NCBI GenBank assembly: GCA_021397835.1
Contig: JAJFZO010000049.1
Span: forward strand, 5,399,001-5,463,000
Length of the DNA: 64,000 bases
Reading direction: 5' to 3'
From: Moringa oleifera
Lineage: Eukaryota; Streptophyta; Magnoliopsida; Brassicales; Moringaceae
Positions 1 through 13,111 of this stretch are shown piece after piece. Both the position numbers and the translations under genes were made by a program. Position 1 is the first letter of the stretch. Each line of letters starts with the position of its first letter. The notes under the pieces are model-generated. The model searched no databases. It saw only the letters and a program-made list of their open reading frames with translations, and was not told where the DNA came from.

Positions 1-299
1 TTTTATCTAACATATTTGTTATCTTCAATATTTATAATTTGTAACGTCTAAATTAATAATAATAATATTTTTTTATGAAAATAATTAAAGAAATATATAA
101 AAGAATTCATTATAAAACATTTTTTATTGCTACGTGGCCAATTTTGCCCCTTAAAAAAAAAAAAAGATCCATGATTGTCCATTAGTCAATAGCCTTCCTT
201 CACTTAACTTCATGATAATTTTAACATAATTTATTAAAAAAATTCATAAAAAGGAAAAAGTTAAACATAGGCCTAATAGCAGAAGGCTTAAACGCAAAG

Positions 300-1130
300 C
301 TCAAGCAATGGCATCACTAATTCAGGGTCGGTAATGGATCAAATCGAATTGACTCAAACTTACAAAATTATAGTTCAATCTTGGCTCGTAACAATGCTCA
401 ACGAGTTTCTAACCGTCATAGGTTGGATCAAATCCGTCCATTTGCAAAATATAGAGTCTATGACTTACCATGGGTTTTACCCATCACGTCACATTGACGG
501 ATTACTTATTAAATTTTAAAGAGACTAATTTGATAGCTTGTAAATTAATCATATATATGTGAACTCAATAAATTTTATACAAATTTATTTATTATTTAAA
601 AAATAATATAATTAAATAAATAAATCTTAAGATATTAAATAAATATTAAAAATTATAGAAAAAATTATTAAACTAATAACTTTAATTTCTAAGATATTAA
701 ATATTTAACAAATTTGATATATTTTTATTTGTAATATTGAAATTAAGAGATTTAAATAATATCAATAATATTTAGTTAAAAGAACAAATATATTAACTTT
801 ATTTTTATAAGATAAATTAATTTATAAAGAATATATAAATAAAATAATATATATATGTTATTAAGTGTTTTAATTGATTAATTTTGTATGTTTATGAAAA
901 TTGATACATAAACCTAGATAAATTTAAATGAAATAAATGAGTTTGATCCATTAACTCGTTTAATCATTTAATTAACTCAATTAAAAATTTAAAACTTATT
1001 TCTCGTCTATTTATAAAATAAGTAACCAAAATCTGATCTAGTTATTAAAATAATTAAGTTAAAACTCATCGAGCAAAATCGTAAATGGACTAATCCACAA
1101 GCCATAGGCCAATGATGACCTTGATCATTG
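300..1130. repeat. Dispersed AT-rich repeat, copy 1
   Basis: This block shares a collinear run of diverged blocks, in the same orientation, with about 38270-39000. The matches include a segment reading attaaactaataacttta, a downstream segment with gtt-rich and TA-rich spacing, and a shared attaactttatttttgtaag-like block (here with one or two changes). Matching order over several hundred bases argues for two copies of one old transposable element rather than chance AT similarity. I see no coding capacity in either copy, so the class is unknown. Confidence 0.55.
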
Positions 1131-2222
1131 ACTATATATATTTTCATCCATAAGAAACTCACATTTTATTAAACATTTAGTGTTTTTGATTCTTCAATTA
1201 AGATTTTACTCTCTTTCTCTCTCATAGGGATTGATCTCCATATGCTTGGTGCTTTACGATCATAGAGTGTTGGCTTTTTTCTATCTTAGTTTACTTTTTC
1301 AAACGTTTCGATTTTTCTTTAGCCTACTTTGTAATCGTCGTTGTCATCGTACTTAATGTCAATTTGAGAAGCTATAATCAATTTGACCATGTTTACTTCT
1401 ATGTTCATCTACGATGGACATTGATTACGGTTTTCTTTTTAGATTACTTCTGCATCGATTTGGAATTTTTTTTTTTTGTAAATTTGAAATTATGAATGAA
1501 AAAGGTCGTTGCTAGCCATGAAATTTTCATGTTATTAAAATCTCAATGCGACTCCATTTTCTATCTATAACTGGGTTGTCTTTTCTTTTCTATTTATGTT
1601 TTGCTTAAAACTTAGTTTTGTTTTCTCAAGAAATTGGGCATATAAGTTACTTGATATTTCTTTTTGGGCATTGGATTCAAGGATCAAAGTATTAAGATGG
1701 ATGTGATTTATCTCATATTCGTGTTAAAGGATACTATTTTGGACAGTAAGAGATTAAATTTGTCAATGCATTCAAATCCCTTTCAATGAATTTGGATACA
1801 CTAAAAAGACTTTACTATGTCTCTGTCAATTTTATTAGAAGAATATTAGGCCTAACATACCTTAATAAAACTGGTTTGCTAGGTAAAGATTGCTTTCACA
1901 GTATATATTGGATCATTACAGTATCATCAACCAATGTGGAATTCTAACACACCCCTTTTACAAATAATATAGACCATACCTTATAAGTGCAGAGAAATAA
2001 ACAATATTCTGATATTATCAGAGTGATGAAAGAAGTAAGGCAAAAACAGATCTTCAACAATTTATTGATTTGCAATTGATATTTAATTGATGGATTTAAC
2101 AAAAGGTAAAGTTGTCATTTTTCAGGTAAAATTTTGATTTAATGTAAATTAATCTTAAGAAAGAATTGAAAACTTCAAAAGCTAGTGAGTTTAATACTAA
2201 AGCTACAGTGATGCGAATTTTT

Positions 2223-2480
2223 GCTCTGATACCATGTTAAGCTTCAAAAGTATCTATAAATCTCTAAAAGAATGGAGAAACCCAGCTTGTAGTAAAACAG
2301 AAAATGAAAAGATCAATTTCTATCTCATTTTCAAATTGCATGTATGAATCCTTTAAATATAATCAATTGACTAATTACATTGTGATATGTCATCTAATTA
2401 ACATTAGCTCTAATAACTAAGATTCCAAAAAGGATTCCCCTATATGATTGCAAGAAAATTCTTCATAACATGTCTATATC
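2223..2480 (-). mobile_element. Copia-type LTR edge with initiator-Met tRNA primer-binding site
   Basis: Bases 2223-2234 read GCTCTGATACCA, the reverse complement of TGGTATCAGAGC, the usual plant Ty1/copia primer-binding site that pairs with the 3' end of initiator tRNA-Met. The next base begins TGTTAAGC, so on the minus strand an LTR ends in ...AACA directly against the primer site, exactly as in an intact element. The LTR therefore runs rightwards from 2235. Its far edge is not clear; 2480 is only a guess. No gag-pol remains are visible to the left, so this is a decayed fragment or a non-autonomous element. Confidence 0.6.
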
Positions 2481-5400
2481 AAAAAGGAGGACCCTTACTA
2501 CGCTTGCAATAATTCATTAGTTTGGAAAAAGAATGAGTCTTATAACTCATGTACAGGTCGATAAAGGAAGAGTAAAAGCCATGTTTATAAGAGTTCATTA
2601 GTTTTAACCATCACAGATGGCACATTAGGATTAAAAGGTAGCAGTACCCTAAAAGACCAAGTTAGGGTTTTTTAGTTTTAGATGGAAGGCAATTGTGAGA
2701 AGGGTGATAATGTTGCTTTTTGCATTCATTCTTTCTTAGGGATGGATTTATGATGTTGGCAGAGTTACGAGGGCACTAAAAGATAATTCTTTCCTCTTGT
2801 TTTTCTATTCTATTTTCTTCTCTTACAATGTGATCTTATAAGCATGAAACATTCAGAGATAGTTAATATATCACTCTTAAAAGACTAATTGGTTAGTCAA
2901 TGCAATGGTTATTACTAACAATATACTTTTTGTTATGGCACATGTAAGTTGTTAGATTGCAAGGCAAATTAATTTTTCTAGATAACCTTCAAAACTTTTG
3001 ATTTGGATGAGAATGAAGTTTAATTACCTAAATCAATCTTGTTGTTTTAGCTAATATATCAAAACTGATGGAAAACTTTTTCTCATAATTTATGCTCTTA
3101 ACATGACTTTCTTTTTCTTTTTCCTCTCCCCTAGATTGTAAAATGGTTTTATTTCATTAGGGAAATGAAATTTTGAATCCAATCAATTTTAACTAGTTAC
3201 TTCTTTAAAAGATCACAGTAGTCTTGTGACATGTTTAGTTTTTTGGAGACTCAAGTTTGTGTTCAGGTTCAATGAACCATGCTATAAGGGTAAATTGGTG
3301 CTTTTAGGAAAAATCTTCTTATCCAAAAGTACAAATTGATTAGAGAAATATTGTATAAGTCCATGGACCTTAACCCACCGACTGTTTGGGTTATGATTTA
3401 TTACTAATATTATTCATTTTTTTAGTTTATATCAATTTAAAATTTCTCTCAATGTCACTCATTTTAAAAAATTATCCATCTTTTTTTGGACTGTGTTAAA
3501 CCTACTATGATTTTATTATTTTATCTGTTCCAAATCGCATCTTTTATCTATATAACATGTTTTACCTTCCAAAGTAGGTATAACATCCATCATATATTGG
3601 TATATGTACTTACTTTCATGCCCATTAGACTAAGCAATAAAAGTTTGGATGACTATCAAAGGAGATGATTTAGAAATAACTTACACACACAAGGAATATG
3701 ATAATTTATCTTCTTTGCTTAATGAATAAAAAAAATATTTGTTAAACATATAAGTGTAAAATTATAAAAACATAAATCTACTATTTCATGCATTAAAAAT
3801 CATGAGCAATTAAAGTTAATGAAATTTATTAAATGAAACTTCAAATCAAAAAAATATCAAAATATAAGTTTTTAATTAATTCATTTGTTTTTTTATTCAA
3901 TTTGAGAATTGGGGCAAAATATAATTTTATAAGGTGTAATCAACCTTAATTACTATTCGAAACTCGGTAATAAATTTTTGGTAAATAAAAAATATCATGA
4001 ATTATATTCTACCATCTGTTTCAAGCATTATAGTGTTAATTGGATCAACAGTTGATATGAAACTCATTAAAAAATAATGAAACTCGTGATTCAAAATGGA
4101 TCTTGATACAAATTATGCTAAAAATCTTACAAAACCCAATATTAAGATAGGTCTCCAAGAACTAAGATTTTCTAAAAACATATTTGTATGATGATCATGA
4201 ACCATTACTTATATCGAAGCAAGATTCTAAAATAATGAAGGTGTAATAATCAATTATCAAAAGATTAATTCATAAGTCGTTCTTATGGAAGTAGTAAATA
4301 AAAATTTATTTACCCTACTATGTACTGTAATTCAAAAGAACTTGAAAAATTAGAAAGATTATTTACCATTTATTGAGTTTACATATAGCAGAAGTGTTCA
4401 TTCGACTACTAATTTTTCACTAATGAGATTGTTTATGGATTTGATCCACTAACTCTTTTGAGTTTGTTGCTTTTGCCAATTAATGAGAGGATTATTTTGG
4501 ATGGTCAAAAGAAGGCTGAGTTGGTGAAAGAACTTTGTGAAAGTGTAAGGCAACAAATTAAAAAAAAAAAAGAATGAGTAATATGCAACAAAGGCCAACA
4601 AAGATAGAAGACAAATTATCATTGAACCCACCTTTCTTGAATCACGAGTTCCATTAGTTCTTGGTAAGGTTTATATCGATGGTACTTCTGGTGTTTCAAT
4701 TCAGTGTAATTTGACTTTGTCATTTATTTTTTTCTTAAAAGAAATTATTCAAATCGAGGATCATATGTAATGAATTTTGATTTAAAATTTTTTACAAATA
4801 CGAAAAAAAATTAATTGTAAAAAAATATTTTAGTTTGAAAATATATTATTTTTAATTTAAATTAATTACATTAGAAAGACTTGTATTTTACTCATAGTTT
4901 CAAATTGGTACCTAAAAGAAAAATTACACACGTTAATATTAAGTTTAAAGTGAATAAAAAGCATTTACTTTATTTTAATGGTTTAGAGAAATATTGAATA
5001 ATTGTACAAGTAAAATTACACATATGTCACATATGTGCATAAAATTATTAATATTAATAAAAATTATAAATGAAAATATTATCTTGAGAAATTGATAAAA
5101 TGTGAGTTTCAAATCATTTTTTTTTTTTTTACCGATGTCAATTTGAACTGTAAGAAAAATATTTATTTATTTTTAATGTAATTAACTTTTCTAATTTTAT
5201 ATTATTAAAAATTTAAAAATTCATAAAAATAGCATATGAGTAAAAAAATTGTTTAAATAAAAAAATAAACTCAAAATGTAGAGTAAATTATAGAGTATTT
5301 GAACACTGAAAATATTTTTAATTTTTCACAACTATTAAAATTAAAGTCTAATTTAAATTAAATCAAAATATTAAATATATAATAGATCCAATCATTACAT

Positions 5401-5984
5401 CAACATTTGAATTGAAAAACTTAGTTTATTTGAATTTTTTATATTTATTCTAATCTTATTTTTAAAATAATTTATATTAATATTTAAAATAATTTTATAA
5501 TTGGCAATGAGTCATTTAAATATAAACAAATAAATTTAAATTTTTAATTAACGAATAAATTATAAAAATATTTAAAGTAAATATAAAAAAATATGAATTT
5601 TACTAAAATTTTAATTTAGACATCAAATATTTAATTAATTTAATTTTATATTTAAAGTTTTAAATTAGTTTAATTTACACTGTTATGTAAAATTAATGAT
5701 ATTTTATTGTTAAAATATGTTTAAAATAACTCAAATAAATTTTATATTTTTAATTTATTTTTAAATTTAAATAATTTTTTATTTAAAATTATTTTAATAA
5801 CTTTTTAAAATTTTAGATAGTTTAAATTAAAATAAAAATATTTTTGTGCTAAAATTTTTTTAAAATTTTCTAATGGAACAGGAACATTTCAAATTGAAAC
5901 TTTAAATGTAAAATTAAATCAATTAAAATTTATATAAAATCAAAAAATAAATAAAAATTCTAAGAAACTATGATGTATACTCAA

Positions 5985-6430
5985 AGTTATCAATCAAATT
6001 TTTATATTTAAGAAGTAACAATTTGAACTAACTTAAACTTTATCAAAATTTAAAAAGTTAAAGATATTTAAATTATATAATAAATTTGAACTTAAAATTT
6101 TTTATAGAGGTAAAAAAAATATTTAAACTACAGTTATAAAAAATTACAAAATTTTATTAGTACTAAAAATATATGTTTTAAAATATATATTATTAAAATT
6201 TTTAAAAAAATCATTAAAAATAAATTTTATATAAAAATTATTTAAATTTGAGAAAAAAAACCCAAAATAGAGTGAAATTATTTTAAATATATTTTTATAA
6301 TAAAAATATCTCTAATTTTTATAATCATTTAAGTTAAGATGTAATTTAAATCAAATTGATAGATCGATGTTGTGTTTATTATTTTTTTGAATATAAAGAT
6401 TTAATTGATAAATATAAAATAATTATTAAA
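5985..6430. repeat. AT-rich inverted-repeat element (copy)
   Basis: The left part carries a segment reading atcaatcaaatttttatatt. The right part, near 6380-6430, reads as its approximate reverse complement. The same arm sequence recurs at about 61540 and in inverted form near 61960. I treat this as one copy of a dispersed non-coding family with long imperfect inverted arms. The edges are approximate because the flanks are also AT-rich. Confidence 0.45.
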
Positions 6431-7040
6431 GTTTTATATAATCTTTATCTAATAGTTTTATATATTTATTTTAAAAAATAACGTAATTCAAAACTTTGTT
6501 TTGCAGTCAAATATGTGTAGATGCATGTTCACAACTTTCTGTGAAAAGGTAAGCTTTATTAAGTGGGAACTATCTAAATGTGTCATAGGTTCACAGCTGC
6601 AACAAGATTCCTCAATTAGACTTCAAGAACGATCACCCAACGGACAGAATCCCAAACCCAAATTATAAAATTGCAAATAATTAGCCCACCGAACAACTTC
6701 GACCAATCCATCTGATTTCTTCTTAGTAAGCATCACTCACATCCTTAAATAAAACTTCCAAGCTATCTTCTTCGGCGGGGAATCCCATTGCTCTGTTGGA
6801 TTCCTCGCCACACCAAGAGACACCTCACCTTATTAAACAACTCGCTTAGTTCCCTTGGTTAGTTGTCCGAATGACGCCTTTGTTGACAAAACGACAACGT
6901 CCATTCGCCTAAAGGACGTATATAGTAGGGGCATTTTTGTCATTTTATTACCAGCCGGCTTATAAAGTAGTTAGTTTACTTACAAATGATATAATCCAGC
7001 CATGCTACAGCAGGTCCAAGCACGTCTCCTCTCTGCACCA

Positions 7041-7050
7041 ATATATATAT
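7041..7050 (+). promoter_or_regulatory. Candidate TATA box of the ammonium transporter gene
   Basis: A run of alternating A and T, preceded by a CACCA segment, lies about 100 bases before the chosen ATG at 7147. Position and composition suit a plant core promoter. Nothing else in the sequence confirms it, and AT runs are common here. Confidence 0.3.
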
Positions 7051-7146
7051 CATGCTGTCTTCCTCTTCCTCTGTAAGTCTAGTTTGAGGTTTTATTACTG
7101 TCGCTCGTTCGGATCTAAATTGACCCGGATTAAACCGAACAGCCCG

Positions 7147-8759
7147 ATGTCGCTGCCGGAGAACCTCCAGCCTGATGAGGCAAGCCCAGGATGGCTGAAC
7201 AAAGGTGACAACGCATGGCAGCTGACGGCTGCAACTTTGGTGGGCATGCAGAGCGTGCCAGGGCTGGTGATCCTTTACGGGAGCATCGTGAAGAAGAAGT
7301 GGGCTGTGAACTCGGCCTTCATGGCTCTCTACGCTTTCGCTGCAGTTCTAATCTGCTGGGTTGGGTGGGGCTACCGCTTGTCATTCGGGGACCAGTTCAT
7401 TCACTTCCTAGGGGTTCCTAACATCTCCTTGGATCAAAAGTTCTTACTGGACAAAGCCTTTCTTGGGTACTTGCCTAATGCAACGATGATTTATTTCCAA
7501 TTCGTGTTTGCAGCGATTACACTGATTTTAATAGCTGGGGCGTTGCTTGGGAGGATGAACTTTCTAGCCTGGATGTTGTTCGTGCCGCTTTGGCTCACGT
7601 TTTCCTACACTATCGGTGCTTACAGTATCTGGTGCCCTGATGGGTGGTTGTCGAAGATGGGCCTGATCGATTACTCAGGAGGATTCGTCATCCATTTATC
7701 TTCTGGTGTTGCTGGCTTCACTGCAGCTTACTGGGTAACCAATGCCTGCAAGACACTGCTAACACTTATTACTGATAAACAACTTCAAAAATTTTAAGCT
7801 TTGAAGGAAAATAATCTGGTTTTCTTAATGGTGAAGGTGGGGCCGAGGGCCACTAAGGACAGAGAGAGGTTTCCACCGAACAACATCCTGCTTATGTTGG
7901 CCGGAGCCGGCCTGCTCTGGATGGGATGGACCGGGTTCAACGGTGGTGACCCTTACACTGTTAGCACAGATGCATCTCTCGCCGTCCTTAACACCCATGT
8001 GTGCACGGCGACCAGCCTGCTCACGTGGCTCCTTCTCGACATTCTCTTTTTCGGCAAACCATCTGTGATCGGCGCCACGCAGGGGATGATCACTGGTTTG
8101 GTTTGCATTACACCTGCTGCAGGTAAAGCTTCTGCATGCGTGCATGGATGTCAGTTTACTAATCTATAACCTCCATGACCAAAACTTCTCATCTTCGTTG
8201 TTAAACAGGAGTGGTGCAAGGGTGGGCGGCAATCCTGATGGGCATGATGTCAGGAAGCATCCCATGGTACACCATGATGGTCCTGCACAAGAAGATACGC
8301 CTCCTCAAGCAAGTGGACGACACCATGGCAGTATTCCACACCCATGCCGTCGCCGGCAGCTTAGGCGGCATCCTCACCGGTTTCTTCGCGGAGCCCAAGC
8401 TGAGCCGTCTCTTCTACCTGGTCCCCAACTGGCAGCACTACATCGGCCTGGCATACGGGCTGCAAAGCGGCCGCGCTGGAGCCGGCTTCAAGCAGATGGG
8501 CATACAGTTGCTGGGTATTCTGTTCGTAGTAAGTGTCAACATCCTCACCACCAGCCTCATATGCTTCTTGATCAGCTTGGTGGTGCCGCTGAGACTGTCT
8601 GAGGATGAGTTACAGACCGGCGATGACGCCATTCACGGAGAGGAGGCTTACGCCTTATGGGGAGATGGAGAGAAGTACGAATCCAGGCACACTTCGGTTT
8701 ATGGAGTTGATGAGTTCCCCCCTGTGGTGCCCAAGGCTGTTGAGCTTCAAATGGCTTGA
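7147..8759 (+). CDS. Ammonium transporter, AMT2/AMT3 (MEP-type) clade
   Basis: This gene encodes a multi-pass plasma-membrane protein that moves ammonium. Exons are 7147-7734, 7837-8122 and 8209-8759; phases agree and give 474 residues, normal for the family. The start follows the pattern of AMT2/AMT3 proteins (short N-terminus, then [18 protein letters not shown]). Pore signatures are present: Asp175 in DYSGG, His183 in the first conserved pore position (IHLSSG), and His337 in [12 protein letters not shown], matching the twin-histidine pair of Amt proteins. The cytosolic tail holds the conserved [20 protein letters not shown] stretch linked to gating between subunits. The open frame extends upstream of 7147, but only through non-ATG codons. 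The intron-containing structure and the [10 protein letters not shown] segment point to the AMT2/3 clade rather than AMT1; I cannot choose the exact member. Confidence 0.95.
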
Positions 8760-10214
8760 GCTTGGACACTGGGTTGTGCTTCATTATTCTCAAGTTTCTT
8801 CTTTTATTAATTTACTTATGGGTTTGATGGTTTATAAATAGATTTTGATGTGGCTAAGGCAATAAGATCGAATACCGGACCATCCTTATGTTTAGTTCTT
8901 GTCAAATTGTCTTTGTTTATTATCTGATGAGTTTTTGGGTTTTGCATCAAATCAAATGATAGATAAGTTCTCATTTTCTCTTATTTTCTAAGCAATCATT
9001 TCACTTCACAAATTTGTTTGCCTATATACAATTCATACAATTATTTTTATATTTATAATATTATATAAATAAAATTTTATTTTGATTTGCTTTTGTGCTT
9101 TTTATAAAAAGTAAAAAAAAAATACTCAAGACAGTTCTGATCGAATATCCTATCCTTACTCATTATCCAATCCAAGGTGAAGCCTGAATTCACGGTGACT
9201 TGGTTTTGGTGCTTTGTCAATGAAGACGTCTAAATTTTGTTTGGGAGATAAGATAAGAAGAGAAAAGGACATAAGTGTCACTTGCTGAGGGCAGCCACAC
9301 TTCACCCAAGCTATCTGCCATCCATAAATAAGATAAAAATATTATGGGGATTTGATTTTATATTGAATTTTTAAAAAAACTATAAAAAAATTTAATAATT
9401 TATAATAATATAAAAAAATAAAAAAATAAAAAAAATCTAAATCATTAATTTTATTAGATTATTACATATTTATGATTTTATTAAAAGCTTAAATCAATAG
9501 AAAACTATCACATTGTTTTGCTCATTAAAAATTATATGCAACCGAAACATTACATTTTTTTAAAATAATTGAAATCTAATAAGAAACTTAAATTTTAAAA
9601 CTTAGACTTTAAATTTAAGCTTTACAAATTTCACATCATATCAATCATTATATATAAAAATTTTAAATTTAACATATTTTAAAATCATTAAAAAAATCAT
9701 CTTAAAATAAAAAAATATTAATTGCTGCAAAGGGTAATGAATTAAGACAATACCATCATTTGAATTTAAAAAAAAAAAAGAATTAAAAGAAATGGATAAA
9801 AATGTGAGGAAAAATATCTTAAAATTATTAATTTTTTAAATTCTAATTTTGGTTATTAAAATAAACACCATTGGCAAGATGGTGTTGGTTGGAAAAAACA
9901 GAGAAAATGATTTTTATAATAAAAAATATATAAGAAAAGAAAATTAGCTTTTGAAGAAAAGGAGAGGGAGAGGAAAAGTTTTCTCTGTTTTTTTGAGGGA
10001 ACATTACCGTCCATATAATATATGCAGACACAGGAAAATTCAAACTTCTACTGACAGTCTGGCCTCTGCGGATATCAGATCTGCAAGGTGCAGAGACTCT
10101 GCGAGGAGACAGAGGGAGGTCTCTCTGCTTTGAGTGGAACCGAGCAATTGCAAATGCAAAAGAGAATGATCGGCGTTGTTTTGGAGAGAGTGAGAGCGCA
10201 TTGAATTGCGGCGG
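8760..10214. other. Intergenic region between transporter and G-gamma genes
   Basis: The first 200 or so bases should be the 3' untranslated region of the transporter. About 9340-9840 is very AT-rich with poly-A runs. The last 250 bases are less AT-rich and should hold the promoter and 5' leader of the G-gamma gene. Open frames on either strand here show no family motif, and I see no further gene. Confidence 0.6.
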
Positions 10215-13111
10215 ATGGGGACTGAGACGGCGTCGTTCGAGCAGGAGGTTGGTTCTGTGGCAGGAGCTGATACCCGAGGCAAGCATCGGATTCTCGCCGA
10301 GCTCAAGCGCGTCGAGCAGGAATCCAGATTCCTGGAGGTCAGCTACTTCCTTCTTCAGATTCTGGTTCTTTGTGTTTAGTTTTGTTTTGTTTGTATTTGG
10401 TTTTCTCTCTGAATGATTTCTATTTTAGTTGCATATTTTATGATTAGTTTCACTTTGTTTTTATTCTGTGCTTTGCTCGGCTTTGAGTCCGTCTTGCATT
10501 TCCTTTCTTGGACGCAGCAATTCCGGTTCGTTTCTTTAGTTGACACTTTGCTTTCAAAAAGAGCGAAGAAAAGGACATCATAAATACAAATTTGGAGAAT
10601 CAATCATGTGCTTGTTTTTGCTTTAGGCTTCAAATATTTCGGTAACTATAGCCTACCAAAAACTGGTGCTCTTTTCAGATGGCTCTCCATGGAATTCTGT
10701 GCTTCGCTCTTTATTTATTTATTTATTTTCCCTCTCTAAGAAAACTTCTCTGTCTAGAGGCCTGTTTGGAAAGAAGTGGAACTTAATCTTCATTCTAATT
10801 TTGAAAAGACAGAAGGCTATGATGAGACATTGCTTTGAATCGGGGTTCATGTGGCTTCCTCCTGTGAGCTCTCATAGCTCCTATTTTTCCTGCTATTCCA
10901 TTCATCCTAGGATAATATTTGACTTTAGAATAATCTTTTTTTTTTCCCTTTTCATTGGAAAAAAGAGGGAGGGAGTGTTAATGGATTTGGAAGTTTCCTT
11001 AGAGCCTGGCAATTGAAGCAATTGAATGATGTAAAGTTTGCCAGTTGAATTACTAATTCTGATGCCATCTTTTGGCACTTCTATGATTTCAGACATATGA
11101 ACAGCGTTGCTTTTCATGATCCTGATTATTGATAAATACTTAGCATCCATAATCAACAGGACAACAATAAGCCTTTCTTATTTATTTGATGCACCTAAGT
11201 GATGTTGGAAGCAACAACCGTGGCCTTAGATCTGCAAAGGTGTTGTTCAGAGCTATTAAATCTATCAAGATGTAATAAATCAATAGGGTCTGGACTACAC
11301 TGGTTATGTTTAGTGAATAACATTGACTAATGTAACAGCTCCCATGTTTAGTGAATACACATAGACTAATGTAACAGCTCCACCACAGCCATATGCTGTG
11401 GATATCCTAACTGAGACTGTGTTTGGCTCCCCTTTTTCCCTTGTGAAAGGGAAAGATGTTATTTTTTTAACTGTCACCACCAAGACATTGAATTTTTGAA
11501 AATACAACTTCAGTGCTTTATTACTTGCCTTCATCCCCAGCGTGGGAGAAAAGGCATTTCGGCTATCTTTAACTCTGATATGTGAGGACAAAATACTTGT
11601 GTTTGTTTAGTCTTCTCCGTGGCACAAATTAACAGTAAGGCCACAGTAATCCCTACCAATTAAAGAAATATATTATACATGTTCTAGTTTTACCACATTT
11701 GTGATTAACCACCAATGCTGCATGGTGTCTAGGATATTCTTTTTTTTCCTTTTCTTTTCAGTACTTCCAGTTATTAGGGAATTCAATTCTCTTCAGTATT
11801 TTTAGTTCTTTGTTTTCTTTCCTCTCCTGTTTGAGAGAGCACCCGAAGCACTATGTGCTCTAGCAGGTCTGCATGAACAGTTCTACTGACCTGCTGTTAT
11901 GATCCCTTGTTTACATTGAAATGATGCAACAAGGTAAGTTGCTCACAATATTACAGTTCATAGCTAGGCCATTTCAACGGTTAGAACTCTTTGTCTGCAA
12001 TTAAATAGGCATATAGATTTAAATTGCAGGACTGAGTTTTGAATATCACTGTTGAAAGATGAAGCATTCTGCATTACTTTTGACCTAGTTCAAGGCCAGT
12101 TGTTTCTAACTTGTTCTGCACTATAATATAGCAACGCTAGTAATTTGAAATTCTACTATTTGTCTGGGATAAATAATTCATCTTTTCAAGGGATGCTTCA
12201 TACCCATGTGTGGTATACAACACATGCCATACAAGATTCCTTGTGCAAAAGGGGCTGGAACCTAAATTGACTCCAGGATCATAGGTACAGTTTACTAGTT
12301 TTCAAGGTGGATGTCTATGCAGTTTGCAGATCTATGTTAGTATGGCTTATTTTGCATCTATGATATCATACCTGTGCTGATAAAAAGTCACTCTTTAATG
12401 CACTTGATTTGACCCATATATTCAATTTTATTTGGTTTCATGTATTTTCAGGAAGAATTGGAAGAGCTGGAGAGAACAGATAACGTATCCACTGTGTCTG
12501 AGGAGTAAGTACTCAAAAGATACGGATCTCTTTATTTATTAAAGAGGACATCAAAGATGATAAATAATCCTACCTTAGTGGTTCTAGGACATCTCATAAT
12601 TCAATTCACCTAACGAGCTATGGTAGTGGTAGTGGCACCTGAGATTTTTTTATGTCGCTCATTTTGCAGCCATGCAGTGTAAGCCTCCCAGTTTTCACCC
12701 AGTTGTTGGCTGACTGGGTTAATCAAATACTTATCCCTTGGTTTTCTAGGACAATTATAAGTTACTATGTAAGGTTAAAGTTAATGAAAAAGTTAACGAA
12801 TTGATTCGATTAAGTATCTGTCTTGTTGTCATCTCCCAGGTTGCTGCAGAGCATTGCGACAAGACCTGATCCACTGCTGCCTTTGTAAATTCCATAACCC
12901 TTATCTCACACTGATTTAATTTCTCATCCTTTCCTTTTAATTATACTGCCATTGCCCTTATCTTGTACTGATTTAGTTTCTCATCATTTTCTTTTAATTA
13001 TCTGTCATTGATTATTGTAATTGCAGCACAAATGGCCCGCTCAACCCGTCATGGGATCGATGGTTCGAAGGACCCCAAGATTCAAAAGGCTGCAGATGCA
13101 GGATACTCTGA
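10215..13111 (+). CDS. GG1: Heterotrimeric G-protein gamma subunit (type A, prenylated)
   Basis: This gene encodes a plant G-gamma, which pairs with G-beta and anchors the dimer at the plasma membrane. Exons are 10215-10337, 12452-12504, 12840-12884 and 13027-13111; the phases fit and give 101 residues, the usual size of AGG1/AGG2-type proteins. The exons are too short to show as long open frames. The N-terminal half is a coiled-coil-like stretch (KHRILAELKRVEQESRFLEE, running on into a Glu-rich segment). The core has the family hallmark TRPDPLLP, then NPSWDRWFEGPQ. The protein ends in CRIL: Cys98 is the CaaX cysteine, the final Leu favours geranylgeranylation, and Cys96 could be palmitoylated. 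Intron 1 is about 2.1 kb. AGG1 and AGG2 orthologues cannot be separated from this alone. Confidence 0.92.
11304..11381 (+). repeat. Tandem duplication of about 39 bp in G-gamma intron 1
   Basis: Two adjacent copies of a unit containing atgtttagtgaata and ending in actaatgtaacagctcc lie back to back, with a few differences in the middle. It sits within the long first intron and does not touch coding sequence. Confidence 0.7.
12898..13010 (+). repeat. Tandem duplication of about 57 bp in G-gamma intron 3
   Basis: The unit starts cccttatct, contains actgattta and ctcatc, and ends in gtcattg or a close variant. Two copies (12898-12954 and 12955-13010) stand side by side and fill most of the short third intron. 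Both are pyrimidine-rich and lie just before the acceptor at 13025-13026. Confidence 0.75.

Larger units (their letters stand above)
1..7146. other. AT-rich intergenic DNA with decayed repeats
   Basis: I see no supportable gene here. The stretch is extremely A+T-rich, with many poly-A and poly-T runs. The few open frames of about 60 codons have no recognisable motif and look like chance. It holds a diverged copy of a dispersed repeat (about 300-1130), a copia-type primer-binding site with LTR edge (2223 onward) and an AT-rich inverted-repeat element (about 5985-6430). The last few hundred bases are less AT-rich and should contain the promoter of the ammonium transporter. Confidence 0.7.

Noticed and set aside
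6937..7146. N-terminal extension of the ammonium transporter frame
   Set aside because: The extension is opened by a TTG codon, contains no ATG that improves the fit, and shows no similarity to AMT proteins. The ATG at 7147 matches the family start.
8201..8793. Several minus-strand and out-of-frame ORFs over the transporter exons
   Set aside because: These are shadows of the GC-richer coding exons. The same applies to overlapping frames at 20636-21830, 23474-23899, 42404-42814, 43590-43993 and 53001-53216.
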